A stretch of DNA of 64,000 nt from Oscillospiraceae bacterium (GCA_900768125.1 CAAGBS010000047.1:1-64000); one strand, 5' to 3'; positions 40,125 through 50,077 are shown, counted from the stretch's first letter. The notes: generated by a model not told the origin, from the letters alone. Translations and numbers: made by a program.

Positions 40125-42473
40125 TCACAGCTTTTCGATACGCGCGAAGTTTGCCATTACTTTTTTCTTCTGCCCGTTGTCAAAACTTATCGTCAGCATG
40201 GTATCGTTGCCCATGCGCTTTGCTTCATCGACCGTCCCCTGACCGAATACGTTATGCTTCACGCGGTCCCCGGGCGCGAATACCTCGCCTGTCACGACCG
40301 GAGCGGGCTTTGTCACCATCTTTGCGGCTTCCTGCGCAAGATAGTTCGGCTTCTCGGGCTTCTTCCAGGTAGAAGCCTGCTTCTGGCGCTCGCCGGTCTT
40401 TTCTATGAACTCCTCGGGTATCTCGCGGATAAACGTGGAGAGCCTGTTTCTCATCGTCTGACCGTACAGCACACGGTAGGATGTGTGCGTAACGTACAGC
40501 GTGCGCTTCGCGCGGGTTATCGCAACGTAGGCGAGACGGCGCTCCTCCTCCATTTCAGCGGGGTCGTTCATGCTGCGATAGCTCGGGAAGATGTTGTCCT
40601 CCGCGCCCACCAGGAATACCGTATCGAACTCCAGTCCCTTTGCGCTGTGCATTGTCATCAGCGATACGCGGTCAAGGTCGCCGTCGTAGCTGTCCAGGTC
40701 GGAAACAAGTGCGACCTGCTCCAGAAAATCAGGGAGAGTGGTCTCGGGGTCTTCCTCCAGCAGCGCCATCGCGTTGGATTTCAGTTCGTTGATATTCTCG
40801 ATTCGGGTAGCGCCCTCCTCGCCCAGCGCCTGCATCGCCTTTATGTAGCCGGATTTCTCCGCTACGGCGTCGATGAGCTCGTCAAGGCGGAGCGTGTCCG
40901 CGAGTTCGTCCAGTTCGTCAAACAGGTTGGCGGCAGCCTTGAGCGCAGCGGATTTCCTCGACAGCGACTCGAACTGCGATGCCTCGCGGCAGACCTCCAC
41001 CGGGGACATGTTCAGCCCGTCCGCAATGCGGATTATCTCCTCTACGGTCGCGTCTCCGATACCGCGCTTAGGCTCGTTGATTATCCTGCGGAAACGCACC
41101 GAGTCATACGGGTTGTTTATCACCGCGAGGTACGCCATGATGTCGCGTATCTCCTTGCGGTCGTAGAACCGCAGACCGCCGACTATGGTGTAGGGCACGC
41201 CGGAGCGCGCCAGCGTATTCTCGAACGTTCTGGACTGGGAATTGCTGCGGTAGAGAAGCGCGTAATCCGTGTAGTGCTTGCCGTTCTTCACGCCATCGAG
41301 GATAGTGTCGGCGACGAAACGCGCCTCCGCCATCTCGCTCTCGAAATTGCAGCACTTTATCTTGTCGCCCTCGCCCAGAGCCGACCACAGCTGCTTGTCC
41401 TTGCGCTGCTTGTTGTTGCGAATGACTGCGTTCGCTGCGTTCAGGATATTTTCAGTGGAGCGGTAGTTCTGCTCCAGCTTGATGACCTCACAGCCGGGGT
41501 ACTGCTTTTCAAAGCTCAGGATATTCTCGATGGTAGCGCCGCGAAAGCGATATATCGACTGGTCGTCATCACCCACCACGCAGAGATTGCCGTTGTTCCC
41601 CGCCAGCAGCGAGATAAGACGATACTGTGCCACGTTGGTATCCTGATACTCGTCCACCATGATGTACTTGTAAAGATGCTGGTAGTGGGAAAGCACGTCC
41701 GGGAAATTCTCGAAAAGCTTCACCGTGAGGTAGATTATATCGTCGAAATCCACCGCGCTCGCATTTCTGAGCGCGTTCTGATACTCAGTGTAGACCTCCG
41801 CGCAGCGTTTCTCCATCAGTTCTCCGGAAGCGTTCGCCATCGGTGCGTACTCCTCCGGGGATATCATCTTGTCCTTGCAGCGGGATATCATGTTCTTGAA
41901 AACCTTGGGATTGAACACCTTTTCGTCAAGGTCCAGCTTCTTCATCGCGTCCTTGATTATGCGCTTGGAATCATCGTCGTCATAAATGGTGAAACTGCTC
42001 TTGTAGCCGAGGTTCTCTATCTCGCGGCGCAGTATCTTCACGCACGCGGAGTGGAAAGTTGACGCGTTTATCTTCTCCGCACCCTCGCCTATCATGTCGA
42101 TAAGGCGCTGGCGAAGTTCCCCAGCCGCCTTGTTTGTGAACGTGATGGCGAGGATATTCCAGGGCGCGACCGGCTCTACTGCGACTATCTCCGCTAGGCG
42201 CTCTGCGTTCTCGGGAGTTTTTTCCATCGAGGGAAAATCCTGCAGGAACTGCTCCTGCTCGGGCGTAAGTTCGCGAACGGTCTCGTCAAGATACGCGTTG
42301 CCGAATCTCATCATGTTGGCTATGCGGTTGCAGAGGACTGTAGTTTTACCGCTGCCCGCTCCCGCAATTATCAGCACCGCTCCCTTAACGCGGAAAACCG
42401 CCTTTCTCTGCATTTCGTTCGTCCTGGAGAAAAAGCTGGTTAGCGCGTTTCGTTTTAAAGTTGTATAATCCAA
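40125..42473 (-). CDS. pcrA: ATP-dependent DNA helicase PcrA/UvrD
   Basis: A 782-residue superfamily 1A helicase used in repair and clearing of blocked replication. Seen: Walker A GAGSGKTT (38-45), ITFTNKAAGELRQRL, STFHSACVKILRRE, YIMVDEYQDTNVAQYRL, VVGDDDQSIYRFRGA, LEQNYRSTENIL, VSLMTMHSAKGLEFDTVFLVGAED and EEERRLAYVAITRAK. The C terminus has the FAPGDRVKHNVFGQGTV module typical of PcrA that binds RNA polymerase. A TTG start is likely, with AAGGAAGGG 7 nt upstream. Confidence 0.96.
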   Translation of the reverse strand: MDYTTLKRNALTSFFSRTNEMQRKAVFRVKGAVLIIAGAGSGKTTVLCNRIANMMRFGNAYLDETVRELTPEQEQFLQDFPSMEKTPENAERLAEIVAVEPVAPWNILAITFTNKAAGELRQRLIDMIGEGAEKINASTFHSACVKILRREIENLGYKSSFTIYDDDDSKRIIKDAMKKLDLDEKVFNPKVFKNMISRCKDKMISPEEYAPMANASGELMEKRCAEVYTEYQNALRNASAVDFDDIIYLTVKLFENFPDVLSHYQHLYKYIMVDEYQDTNVAQYRLISLLAGNNGNLCVVGDDDQSIYRFRGATIENILSFEKQYPGCEVIKLEQNYRSTENILNAANAVIRNNKQRKDKQLWSALGEGDKIKCCNFESEMAEARFVADTILDGVKNGKHYTDYALLYRSNSQSRTFENTLARSGVPYTIVGGLRFYDRKEIRDIMAYLAVINNPYDSVRFRRIINEPKRGIGDATVEEIIRIADGLNMSPVEVCREASQFESLSRKSAALKAAANLFDELDELADTLRLDELIDAVAEKSGYIKAMQALGEEGATRIENINELKSNAMALLEEDPETTLPDFLEQVALVSDLDSYDGDLDRVSLMTMHSAKGLEFDTVFLVGAEDNIFPSYRSMNDPAEMEEERRLAYVAITRAKRTLYVTHTSYRVLYGQTMRNRLSTFIREIPEEFIEKTGERQKQASTWKKPEKPNYLAQEAAKMVTKPAPVVTGEVFAPGDRVKHNVFGQGTVDEAKRMGNDTMLTISFDNGQKKKVMANFARIEKL

Positions 42474-42489
42474 ATCTGTACCCTTCCTT

Positions 42490-42536
42490 GCAAAAATGGC
42501 AAAATGCAGGGCGACAAACGCCGCCCGGCATTCTGC
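42490..42536 (-). terminator. Terminator after the SPFH gene
   Basis: Minus strand GCAGAATGCCGGGCG (42536-42522) pairs with CGCCCTGCATTTTGC (42513-42499) with one mismatch and a bulge, followed by CATTTTTGC. Confidence 0.7.
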
Positions 42537-42551
42537 GTTCTATAATCTGTT

Positions 42552-43481
42552 TTATTCCGCGTCTGCGGCTGTCTGCGAAGCGGACTGTGACGCGGTGCTC
42601 CCCGATGTGGAAGCCGCCGCGTCTATCCCGATGAACGGGTTGACCTCGGTGCCTATCGCCTGCGGAAGCACGCCGTTCCAGTTATTGATTTTCAGGTAGT
42701 CGATGTAGTTCGGGCTTTTTGCGAGCTGCTCCTGCACCGCCTGAATGGAGTAAGCATCGGCGTCCGCCTTTATCTTCTGGGAATCAGCCTCAGCCTGCGC
42801 CGCGATGACCTTCTGCTTTGCTTCCTCCTCGCGCTCTGCAGTCTTGTTCTGCATCTTCAGCGCGTCCTGCGCGGCGATCACCTTTGCCTGAATGGACTGC
42901 TCGAATGCGTCCTCGAACGCAAGGTTCTCTATCGCGAACGCAGTCACGATTATACCCTGCGGCTCCAGCGTATTTTTCAGGGATTCGTAGATGGCGTTCT
43001 GCACGTCCGAGCGGTTCTGAACGAGGTCCTCAGCCTTGACCCTGCCTATCTCGTCCTTGGATATCTTCGCGACATTCGGGACGAGCAGCTTAGTCTCAAC
43101 GTTGCTGATACCGATGGTGCGGATTATCTCCGGCAGCTTCGTGCCGTCGTAGTAATAGTTCAGCTTCAGCCCCAGGTTATCGACTGTCTGTGTGTCGCTG
43201 GTGTAGGCGTCAGTCTGTACTGAATATATCTGCTCGCGGGTGTCCACCTGCTGTATCTCCTCTATGAACGGGATATGCATGTTGAGTCCCGCCGAGAGGT
43301 CGCTGGAAACTATCTTTCCGAACTGATACTTCACGCCGATGTAGCCCTCGTTGACAACAGTAAAGCTGTTGAAAACCAGAAGCAGAACTGCAAGAGTTAT
43401 AATAATGATAAGCGCCCAGAAGCCGTACTTCTTTCCGCTCTTTTCGCCGTTGGAACCGGGGTTGAACTGTGTTGAAGCCAT
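42552..43481 (-). CDS. Prohibitin/SPFH-domain membrane protein
   Basis: A 309-residue stomatin/prohibitin-type protein. One N-terminal membrane segment (about 18-40, LIIIITLAVLLLVFNSFTVV), an SPFH domain with GYIGVKYQFGKI, DTREQIYSVQTDAYTSDTQTV, and ITAFAIENLAF, then a helical region (AQDALKMQNKTAEREEEAKQ) and a Ser/Gln/Ala-rich tail. Such proteins form large rings at the membrane and assist proteases or organise lipid domains. The start is the ATG of MASTQ with AAGGAGA 5 nt upstream; the longer frame lies in the CAP gene end. It follows the two CAP genes closely. Confidence 0.88.
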   Translation of the reverse strand: MASTQFNPGSNGEKSGKKYGFWALIIIITLAVLLLVFNSFTVVNEGYIGVKYQFGKIVSSDLSAGLNMHIPFIEEIQQVDTREQIYSVQTDAYTSDTQTVDNLGLKLNYYYDGTKLPEIIRTIGISNVETKLLVPNVAKISKDEIGRVKAEDLVQNRSDVQNAIYESLKNTLEPQGIIVTAFAIENLAFEDAFEQSIQAKVIAAQDALKMQNKTAEREEEAKQKVIAAQAEADSQKIKADADAYSIQAVQEQLAKSPNYIDYLKINNWNGVLPQAIGTEVNPFIGIDAAASTSGSTASQSASQTAADAE

Positions 43482-43491
43482 TTTTATCTCC

Positions 43492-44427
43492 TTATGATGT
43501 GAATACCTGTACCCAGTATCTGCCATTGCCGGAATCCTCGGCGTATCCTACGCCCATCTTCGAGAATTTCGGATTCAGGATATTTGCGCGGTGTCCCTCG
43601 GAGTTCATCCAGCCCTCCACCACGCTTTCAGGCGTCTTGTAGCCCTCCGCGATGTTCTCTCCGGCGGAGGAATAATAAATGCCGGCCTCGCTGAATACGG
43701 TGAAGCAGCTTGTGCCATCCGGACGGGTATGAGAATACTCCTGCGTCAGTTCTTTCGCACGGGTTTTCGCTACCTGCGTCAGCTTGGAATCGGTTGTGAA
43801 TTTGCTGAGCCCGTTGGCGGCGCGCTGCTCGTTCACCAGCCTCAGCACCTCGTCCTCGAACGTGCTCTGGCTGCTCGAAGTATCGTCAGACGCACCTCTT
43901 GCCCTGACCGTGGTGACTTTGGAATTTCTCCAGCCCTTCTTCACGCAGACGAGCTTCGCGCTCTTCTTCGCGGAGACGGTGAACATTCCTCCCTGCACGA
44001 GGTCGCCGTTTGATTTCGACGGCTTAGTGCCGTCGGTTGTCATGTAAACGGCGGCTCCGTCCGGAACAGTCACAACATAGGTGTAAGTTTTCCCGGCGCT
44101 GACAAGCTCCGCCTTCGGCTTTGCAAGGCGCACCGGTATCTTCTTTGTAAGATAATCGGACGCCTTTCCGTTGACGTAGCTTACCAGTCGCAGGCTGCAC
44201 GGCTCTGTAACTCTTATCCTTGAAGTACACTTCTTGGATTTATTGGTGGGTTTGGAGCCGTTGGTGGTGTAGTACACCGTACCGCTCTTCCGGACAGTCA
44301 CGATAGTGTAGCCGTCATAAAGCTTGCAGCTTACGGAAAGCGCGTCATCAGAAGCCGCGTAAGCGCCCGCCGTCATGAATGAAAACGCCACAGCCATGGT
44401 CAGAAACAATGCCAGTATCTTTTTCAT
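43492..44427 (-). CDS. Secreted CAP-domain protein with chitobiase-like repeats (second copy)
   Basis: A 311-residue exported protein. Signal peptide MKKILALFLTMAVAFSF to about AYA-ASDD (cleavage about 24). Two beta-sandwich modules of the CHB_HEX_C_1 type follow, seen as TVYYTTNGSKPTNKSKK and AVYMTTDGTKPSKSNG. A C-terminal CAP/SCP domain (about 185-311) has LRLVNEQRAANGLSKF, SHTRPDGTSCFTVF, SAGENIAEGY, GWMNSEGHRANILNP and GVGYAEDSGNGRYWVQVF; the CAP histidine and glutamate cavity residues are present. The start was moved to the ATG of MKKIL because GAAAGGAGT lies 6-7 nt upstream. Bacterial CAP proteins may bind or cleave cell-wall material. Confidence 0.87.
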   Translation of the reverse strand: MKKILALFLTMAVAFSFMTAGAYAASDDALSVSCKLYDGYTIVTVRKSGTVYYTTNGSKPTNKSKKCTSRIRVTEPCSLRLVSYVNGKASDYLTKKIPVRLAKPKAELVSAGKTYTYVVTVPDGAAVYMTTDGTKPSKSNGDLVQGGMFTVSAKKSAKLVCVKKGWRNSKVTTVRARGASDDTSSSQSTFEDEVLRLVNEQRAANGLSKFTTDSKLTQVAKTRAKELTQEYSHTRPDGTSCFTVFSEAGIYYSSAGENIAEGYKTPESVVEGWMNSEGHRANILNPKFSKMGVGYAEDSGNGRYWVQVFTS

Positions 44428-44466
44428 ACAATTACTCCTTTCAGGCAAACAGATGTTCCGCACAAC

Positions 44467-45690
44467 TTACGCAATGAAAACCTGCGTCCAGTAATTAGCG
44501 TCGGTCGTATACTCATCATACACATATCCCACGCCTATCATGGTGTAGCTCGGGTTAAGGATATTCGCGCGGTGTCCCGGTGAATTCATCCATGCGTCAA
44601 CGACCTTTTCAGGCGTGCTGTAGCCCTTCGCTATATTCTCTCCGGCTGTCGAAGATCTGATGCCTGCGTCTTCAAGCGCGGTGAAGCATTTCGTTCCATC
44701 GGGGCGGGTGTGTGAATAGTTGGTTTCGATTTCCTTTGCGCGGAGCTGTGCAACTTCGGTCAGCTTGTCGTAGGTAGTCAGCTTGTTGAGACCGTTTGCA
44801 ACGCGGATCCTGTTCACCAGCGTTACTACCTGCTCTGCAAAGTTGTTCCTGTCGTTCTTGTACGCCTGCTCCTCTTCGTAGGTCATGCCCGTCTTCTGGG
44901 TCAGTACGTCGGAATCTATCCAGCCTTTTTTCACGCAGATCAGATTTGCCTCCGACTGCTTGGGTATCTCAACGGTTTCGCCGGTGATAAGCGTGCCGTT
45001 ATCCTTTGACGGTATGCTGCCGTCCATCGTCATATAGACCTTTACGCCCTCCGGCAGGTTGAGGAACTTGTAGACATATATCTCTTCCTGCTTCATCAGC
45101 ATAAGATGTGGCTGACCCAGCTTTATCCTGATGTTCAGCGTCTTCGTTTTAGCAGGCTTGCCGTCAACGTAGTTCACTGTCCTCAGCTTACAGGGTTCTC
45201 TGAATATTTTCACAACGCCCAGTTCTTCTGATTTATCGGTCGGCTCCGTGCCGTCGGTGGTGTAGTACACCTTGCTGCCCTGGGGCTTCTTTACGGTAAC
45301 CATCGTAGAGCCTGTGCTGATTTTTGTTGTTAAGGTAAACTTCTCAGGCTTCTTCTGTTTTATCTTGACAGTCTTGTTAAGGTATTTTATCGGCTTGCCG
45401 TCAAAGTAGCATACCGTTCTCAGCTTGCACGGCTCCTTGAACGTTATCAAAAGTGACGCCTTCTGCGATTTGTCAGTGGGCTTCGTGCCGTCGGTGGTAT
45501 AGTACACCGTACTGTTTCTATGGTCGCTTCTGACGTACACATTCGTCTTGCCTTCATACTGCGATACATCGAGCGAGAACGCTTCTAAAGCCCTTTGTTT
45601 CAGGACTTCCTTGTCGACAGCGAAAGCCGCAACGTTCAGCGCCGTCAGTGCCATCACAATGACTAACAGCAGAGATATGACCCTTTTCAT
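44467..45690 (-). CDS. Secreted CAP-domain protein with chitobiase-like repeats (first copy)
   Basis: A 407-residue exported paralogue of the next gene. Signal peptide MKRVISLLLVIVMALTAL ending at about AFA-VDKE (24). Three CHB_HEX_C_1-type modules are visible as TVYYTTDGTKPTDKSQ, KVYYTTDGTEPTDKSE and KVYMTMDGSIPSKDN. The CAP domain (about 275-407) has VTLVNRIRVANGLNKL, SHTRPDGTKCFTAL, TAGENIAKGYST, AWMNSPGHRANILNP and IGVGYVYDEY. The two genes are 39 nt apart in the same direction, and the difference in repeat number points to duplication followed by loss or gain of a module. AAGGAGGT precedes the ATG. Confidence 0.88.
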   Translation of the reverse strand: MKRVISLLLVIVMALTALNVAAFAVDKEVLKQRALEAFSLDVSQYEGKTNVYVRSDHRNSTVYYTTDGTKPTDKSQKASLLITFKEPCKLRTVCYFDGKPIKYLNKTVKIKQKKPEKFTLTTKISTGSTMVTVKKPQGSKVYYTTDGTEPTDKSEELGVVKIFREPCKLRTVNYVDGKPAKTKTLNIRIKLGQPHLMLMKQEEIYVYKFLNLPEGVKVYMTMDGSIPSKDNGTLITGETVEIPKQSEANLICVKKGWIDSDVLTQKTGMTYEEEQAYKNDRNNFAEQVVTLVNRIRVANGLNKLTTYDKLTEVAQLRAKEIETNYSHTRPDGTKCFTALEDAGIRSSTAGENIAKGYSTPEKVVDAWMNSPGHRANILNPSYTMIGVGYVYDEYTTDANYWTQVFIA

Positions 45691-45784
45691 AAAATTACCT
45701 CCTTAAAATAAATATTATCTGCTTATTTAATAAATCTGTGGAGAAGCATCACTTCTTGGACAAGAGCGGTGCTGCGGAACAGCC

Positions 45785-48700
45785 TTATTTATTTGCGCCC
45801 GCCGCGATAAGCTGCGAATACTGGTCATCAGTCCGGACATTCACAACGTCCCTGCGGCTTATTCCCGCGTTTGCGTATGCCTGTGTGAGCATAAGCTTTA
45901 TTCTGTTGACCTGGTTTACCTCGGAGGCGCCCGGGTCGAAATCGACCGCAACTATATTGCTCTCCGGGTGCTGCCTGCGAAGCTCGCCGATAACGCCCTT
46001 GCCAGTGACGTGGTTAGGCAGGCAGGCGAACGGCTGCATGCAGACGATATTCGGAACGCCCTCGCCGATGAGTTCCAGCATTTCTGCCGAAAGGAACCAG
46101 CCCTCGCCGGCGATATTGCCGGGGGATACTATCGACCGCACGGATTCGCGCATTTCGTAGATGTCGCCAGGGCAGCCAAACTTGGTGCCCTTGACAGCCT
46201 TGCGGTAGCTGCGCTCCATGAAGCGGAACGCCTTGACCGCAGCGTTCTCCGCAAACGCCTTTGTGCGTGTGGTGTAAAGCAGTTCGCGCTTGGTTCTGCC
46301 GTGGGAGCAGATGTAGTAAAAGAATCCCATCAGGTCGGGGACTACGACCTCACAGCCCTCGTTTTCAAGCAGCCCGATGATGTTGTTGTTCGCGACCGGG
46401 TGGAACTTTACGAGTATCTCGCCGACAAGTCCGACCCGGGGCTTCTTGATATCCAGCACCGGGAACTCCGAGAAGTCCTTTACGATGTTGCGGACATTCT
46501 TATTAAAATTAGGCAGCGACAGCGACTTCATATCCTTGCGCAGGAACAGCCGCCACTTTTCATAGAGTGCGTCCGCGCTTCCCTTTGTCACCTCGTAGGG
46601 ACGGACCTTATACAGGCAGCGGGACAGCACGTCGCCGTAGATTATCGCCATAAACGCGCGTATCGCCAGCGGCATTGTTAGCTTGAACCCGCTCTGCTTC
46701 TCAAGTCCGACTACGTTCAGCGAGATGAGCGGAATATCGCCGTGACCTGAATCCTTCAGTGCCTTTTTCAGCATTCCGACATAGTTCGTCGCACGGCATG
46801 CGCCGCCGGTCTGGGTTATCATGACAGATGTATTTTTCAGGTCGTACTTTCCGCTGTTCAGCGCGTGTATCAGCTGTCCAACAATGAGGATAGACGGGTA
46901 GCATGCGTCGTTGTTGACGTATTTCAAACCCTCGTCAACGACCGCCTTTGAGCAGTCGCGCAGGATAACCACGTTGTAACCGGAGTGACCGAACGCAGCT
47001 TCCAGCAAGTCGAAGTGAACAGGCGCCATCTGCGGGCAGAGGATAGTGTGCTTTGCGCGCATTTCCTTTGTGAACTCCGGCTGGCTGACGTAGCCGAGAT
47101 GTCCCATAACAGGCTTGTAGTGGTGGCGCTTGCGCTCCTCGACTACAGATATCAGCGAGCGGAGGCGTATTCTTGCCGCGCCGAGGTTGTTCACCTCGTC
47201 TATCTTCAGGCAGGTGTATAGCTTTCCAAAGCTGCGGAGTATCTCCTGCACCTGGTCGGTAGTGATAGCGTCCAGACCGCAGCCGAAGCTGTTCAGCTGG
47301 ACAAGTTCAAGGCAGTCGTGCTTTCCGACCACATGAGCCGCAGCGTAAAGTCTCGAATGATAAGTCCACTGGTCGACTATTCTTATCGGACGGACTACCT
47401 GCTCCATGTGGGAAACGCTGTCCTCGGTAAGAACTGCGTAGCCGTAGCCGGTTATCATCTCGGGAAGTCCGTGGTTTATCTCGGGGTCGATGTGGTAGGG
47501 TCTTCCGGCGAGAACTATGCCGTTCTTTCCGTTCTCCTCGAGGAATTTAACGGTCTCCTCGCCCTTGCGGTGCATTTCAGCCTTGAAAGTCTCGTCCTCC
47601 GCGTAAGCCTTGTCCAGCGCGGAAACTATCTCTTCCCTGGTGAAGCCGCCGTCCGGGAACTCCTTTGTGAACTCCTCGTAAAGGCGCTCTCCCATGCGCT
47701 TCTTGTGGAAAATAGGCAGGAACGGATTCATGAACTTTACATCCCTGCGAAGTTCGGGAACGGAGTTCTTTATTACCTCGGAATATGTAGCGACGACCGG
47801 GCAGTTGTAGTGGTTGTCCGCGCCATTGTTCTCGCTCATTTCATACGGCATGGAGGGGTAGAAGATGAACTTCACGCCCTCGTCCACCAGCGCCTGGATA
47901 TGACCGTGCGCCAGCTTCGCCGGATAGCACACCGACTCGGACGGCATGGTCTCAATGCCACGGTCGTAAATTTCGCGCGATGACTTCGGGGACAGCTTCA
48001 CGGAGAATCCCAGTTCGGTGAACAGCTTGTGCCAGAACGGGTAGTTCTCGTACATGCCGAGAACTCTCGGGAGTCCCACTACGCCGCGCTTTGCAGCGCT
48101 TTCGGGCAGGCATTCGCGGTCGAAAAGCAGGTGGTATTTATAATCGAACAGGTTCGGCAGTTTCTCCTTTGTGGAGACGTTGCCCGCGCCGCGCTCGCAG
48201 CGGTTGTTGCTTATGTAGCGCTTTCCGTCCGGAAATTTCGTGATGGTGAGCAGGCAGTTGTTGGAACAGCGACCGCAGCGTGCGGTGGTCTTCTCGACCG
48301 TGAAGTTTTCCAGCCTATCCAGCGGAGCGATGGTGCTCCCCTTGCCGTCGTCACGCTCTATGGAGATGAGCGCGCTTCCGTATGCGCCCATCAGTCCCGC
48401 CTTGTCGGGGCGGATAACGTCCTTGCCGCATATAAGCTCGAATGCCCTCAGCACTGAGTTATTCATAAAAGTTCCGCCCTGCACGATTATCTTATCGCCC
48501 ATCGTGGAGGTATCGCGCAGCTTTATGACTTTGAACAGCGCGTTCTTGACTACCGAGTAGGACAGACCCGCGGAGATATCCGCAACGGTCGCGCCCTCTT
48601 TCTGCGCCTGCTTTACGCGGGAGTTCATAAATACGGTGCAGCGTGAACCGAGGTCCACCGGGTTCTCCGCAGTCAGACCGAGGGTCGCGAAATCTGCGGA

Positions 48701-50077
48701 GGACATTCCCAGCGCGTTAGCGAAGTTCTCGATGAACGAGCCGCAGCCGCTGGAACATGCTTCATTCAGCAGAATGCTCTCAATTTCGCCGTTCTTGACG
48801 CGCATGCACTTCATATCCTGACCGCCGATATCAAGGATAAACTCCGCGCCGGGCAGGATACGGTCAGCCGCCTTGTAGTGCGCCATCGTCTCTATCTCGC
48901 CAAAATCAGCGCCGAGCGCCGCCTTTATCAGGTGCTCGCCGTAGCCGGTCGCGCACGCCTTGGCTATGTAAGCGCCCTCCGGCAGCTTGGAATAGATATC
49001 CTTTAAAATGCCGATGACGGATTTCAGCGGGTCGCCGCCGTTGCCGCTGTAGTGGGAATAAATGATCTCAGCGTCCTTGTTCAGCAGGACTGCCTTCGTG
49101 GTTGTCGAGCCGGCGTCCACGCCGAGGTAGCACGCGCCTTTATGCTTGGCGATGTCGGCAGTCGGAATGACAGCCTTTGCGTGGCGTTCCTTGAAAGCTT
49201 CCAGTTCAGCCGCGTCCTTGAACAGCGGAGCAAGGCGCTCCACCTCGCGCATGTCGGCGGTGCCGAGACTTCCGGCTTTCTTCACAAGTTCGTCAAGGTC
49301 TGCTTCCGCAGTCTCGTCCGAGAAAGCGCAGCCCATCGCTACGAAAAGGTTCGCGTTCTCCGGAAAGATTATCTGGTCGTCCTTTAAGTTCAGCGTTTCG
49401 ATGAAGCGCGCGCGCAGTTCGGACAGGTAATGCAGCGGTCCGCCGAGAAACGCTACGTTTCCGCGGATAGGCTTGCCGCACGCAAGTCCGCTTATCGTCT
49501 GATTCACGACCGACTGGAAGACCGAAGCTGCAACGTCTGAACGCTTTGCGCCGTCATTGAGCAGCGGCTGAATGTCGCTCTTCGCGAAAACGCCGCAGCG
49601 GGAAGCTATCGGATAGATGGTGGTGTGCTTCTTCGCAAGTTCGTTCAGTCCGCCGATGTCGGTGTTGAGGAGCGCCGCCATCTGGTCGATGAACGCGCCG
49701 GTACCGCCCGCGCAGGAGCCGTTCATGCGCTGTTCCAGTCCGCCTGTGAGATAGGTTATCTTCGCGTCCTCGCCGCCGAGTTCTATCGCAACGTCCGTGC
49801 GGGGAATAAGTTTCTTTATAGCGTTGGTGCCTGCCGCGACCTCCTGCACGAACGGAATGCCCAGCCACTTCGAAACGGAGATACCGCCCGAACCGGTGAC
49901 AGCTATCATCATTCGCTCGCCCTTGAAGTGCTCGCCAAGTTCCGAAATTATGTCAAATACTGTCTTTCTGATATCCGAGAAATGGCGTCTGTACTGGCTG
50001 TACAGAAGTTCGTCATTCTCGCCGATAACGGCCGCCTTAACCGTGGTAGAGCCGATATCAAGTCCTGCTCGCTTCAA
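45785..50077 (-). CDS. Giant acyl-CoA dehydratase activase (BadF/HgdC-type, fused)
   Basis: A 1430-residue protein. Two ASKHA activase domains: the first (about 1-260) with GLDIGSTTVKAAVIG, ELGGEDAKI and NGSCAGGTGAFIDQ; the second (about 310-580) with GVDAGSTTTKAVLLN, DIGGQDMKCMRV and NEACSSGCGSF. Each has cysteines that in HgdC bind a [4Fe-4S] cluster. Then a cysteine-rich link (CGRCSNNCLLTI), a DUF2229-like region (about 650-880) and a HgdB-like dehydratase region (about 900-1400) with YVNNDACYPSILIVGQL and MITQTGGACRATNY. Known family: ATP-driven electron injection into 2-hydroxyacyl-CoA dehydratases. The full-length fusion is widespread in Clostridia, its substrate unknown. A TTG start is likely, with AAAGGA upstream. 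Confidence 0.9.
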   Translation of the reverse strand: MKRAGLDIGSTTVKAAVIGENDELLYSQYRRHFSDIRKTVFDIISELGEHFKGERMMIAVTGSGGISVSKWLGIPFVQEVAAGTNAIKKLIPRTDVAIELGGEDAKITYLTGGLEQRMNGSCAGGTGAFIDQMAALLNTDIGGLNELAKKHTTIYPIASRCGVFAKSDIQPLLNDGAKRSDVAASVFQSVVNQTISGLACGKPIRGNVAFLGGPLHYLSELRARFIETLNLKDDQIIFPENANLFVAMGCAFSDETAEADLDELVKKAGSLGTADMREVERLAPLFKDAAELEAFKERHAKAVIPTADIAKHKGACYLGVDAGSTTTKAVLLNKDAEIIYSHYSGNGGDPLKSVIGILKDIYSKLPEGAYIAKACATGYGEHLIKAALGADFGEIETMAHYKAADRILPGAEFILDIGGQDMKCMRVKNGEIESILLNEACSSGCGSFIENFANALGMSSADFATLGLTAENPVDLGSRCTVFMNSRVKQAQKEGATVADISAGLSYSVVKNALFKVIKLRDTSTMGDKIIVQGGTFMNNSVLRAFELICGKDVIRPDKAGLMGAYGSALISIERDDGKGSTIAPLDRLENFTVEKTTARCGRCSNNCLLTITKFPDGKRYISNNRCERGAGNVSTKEKLPNLFDYKYHLLFDRECLPESAAKRGVVGLPRVLGMYENYPFWHKLFTELGFSVKLSPKSSREIYDRGIETMPSESVCYPAKLAHGHIQALVDEGVKFIFYPSMPYEMSENNGADNHYNCPVVATYSEVIKNSVPELRRDVKFMNPFLPIFHKKRMGERLYEEFTKEFPDGGFTREEIVSALDKAYAEDETFKAEMHRKGEETVKFLEENGKNGIVLAGRPYHIDPEINHGLPEMITGYGYAVLTEDSVSHMEQVVRPIRIVDQWTYHSRLYAAAHVVGKHDCLELVQLNSFGCGLDAITTDQVQEILRSFGKLYTCLKIDEVNNLGAARIRLRSLISVVEERKRHHYKPVMGHLGYVSQPEFTKEMRAKHTILCPQMAPVHFDLLEAAFGHSGYNVVILRDCSKAVVDEGLKYVNNDACYPSILIVGQLIHALNSGKYDLKNTSVMITQTGGACRATNYVGMLKKALKDSGHGDIPLISLNVVGLEKQSGFKLTMPLAIRAFMAIIYGDVLSRCLYKVRPYEVTKGSADALYEKWRLFLRKDMKSLSLPNFNKNVRNIVKDFSEFPVLDIKKPRVGLVGEILVKFHPVANNNIIGLLENEGCEVVVPDLMGFFYYICSHGRTKRELLYTTRTKAFAENAAVKAFRFMERSYRKAVKGTKFGCPGDIYEMRESVRSIVSPGNIAGEGWFLSAEMLELIGEGVPNIVCMQPFACLPNHVTGKGVIGELRRQHPESNIVAVDFDPGASEVNQVNRIKLMLTQAYANAGISRRDVVNVRTDDQYSQLIAAGANK

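Noticed and set aside
40254..42062. 602-codon open frame opposite pcrA
   Set aside because: Antisense shadow of an intact helicase gene, with no recognisable domain.
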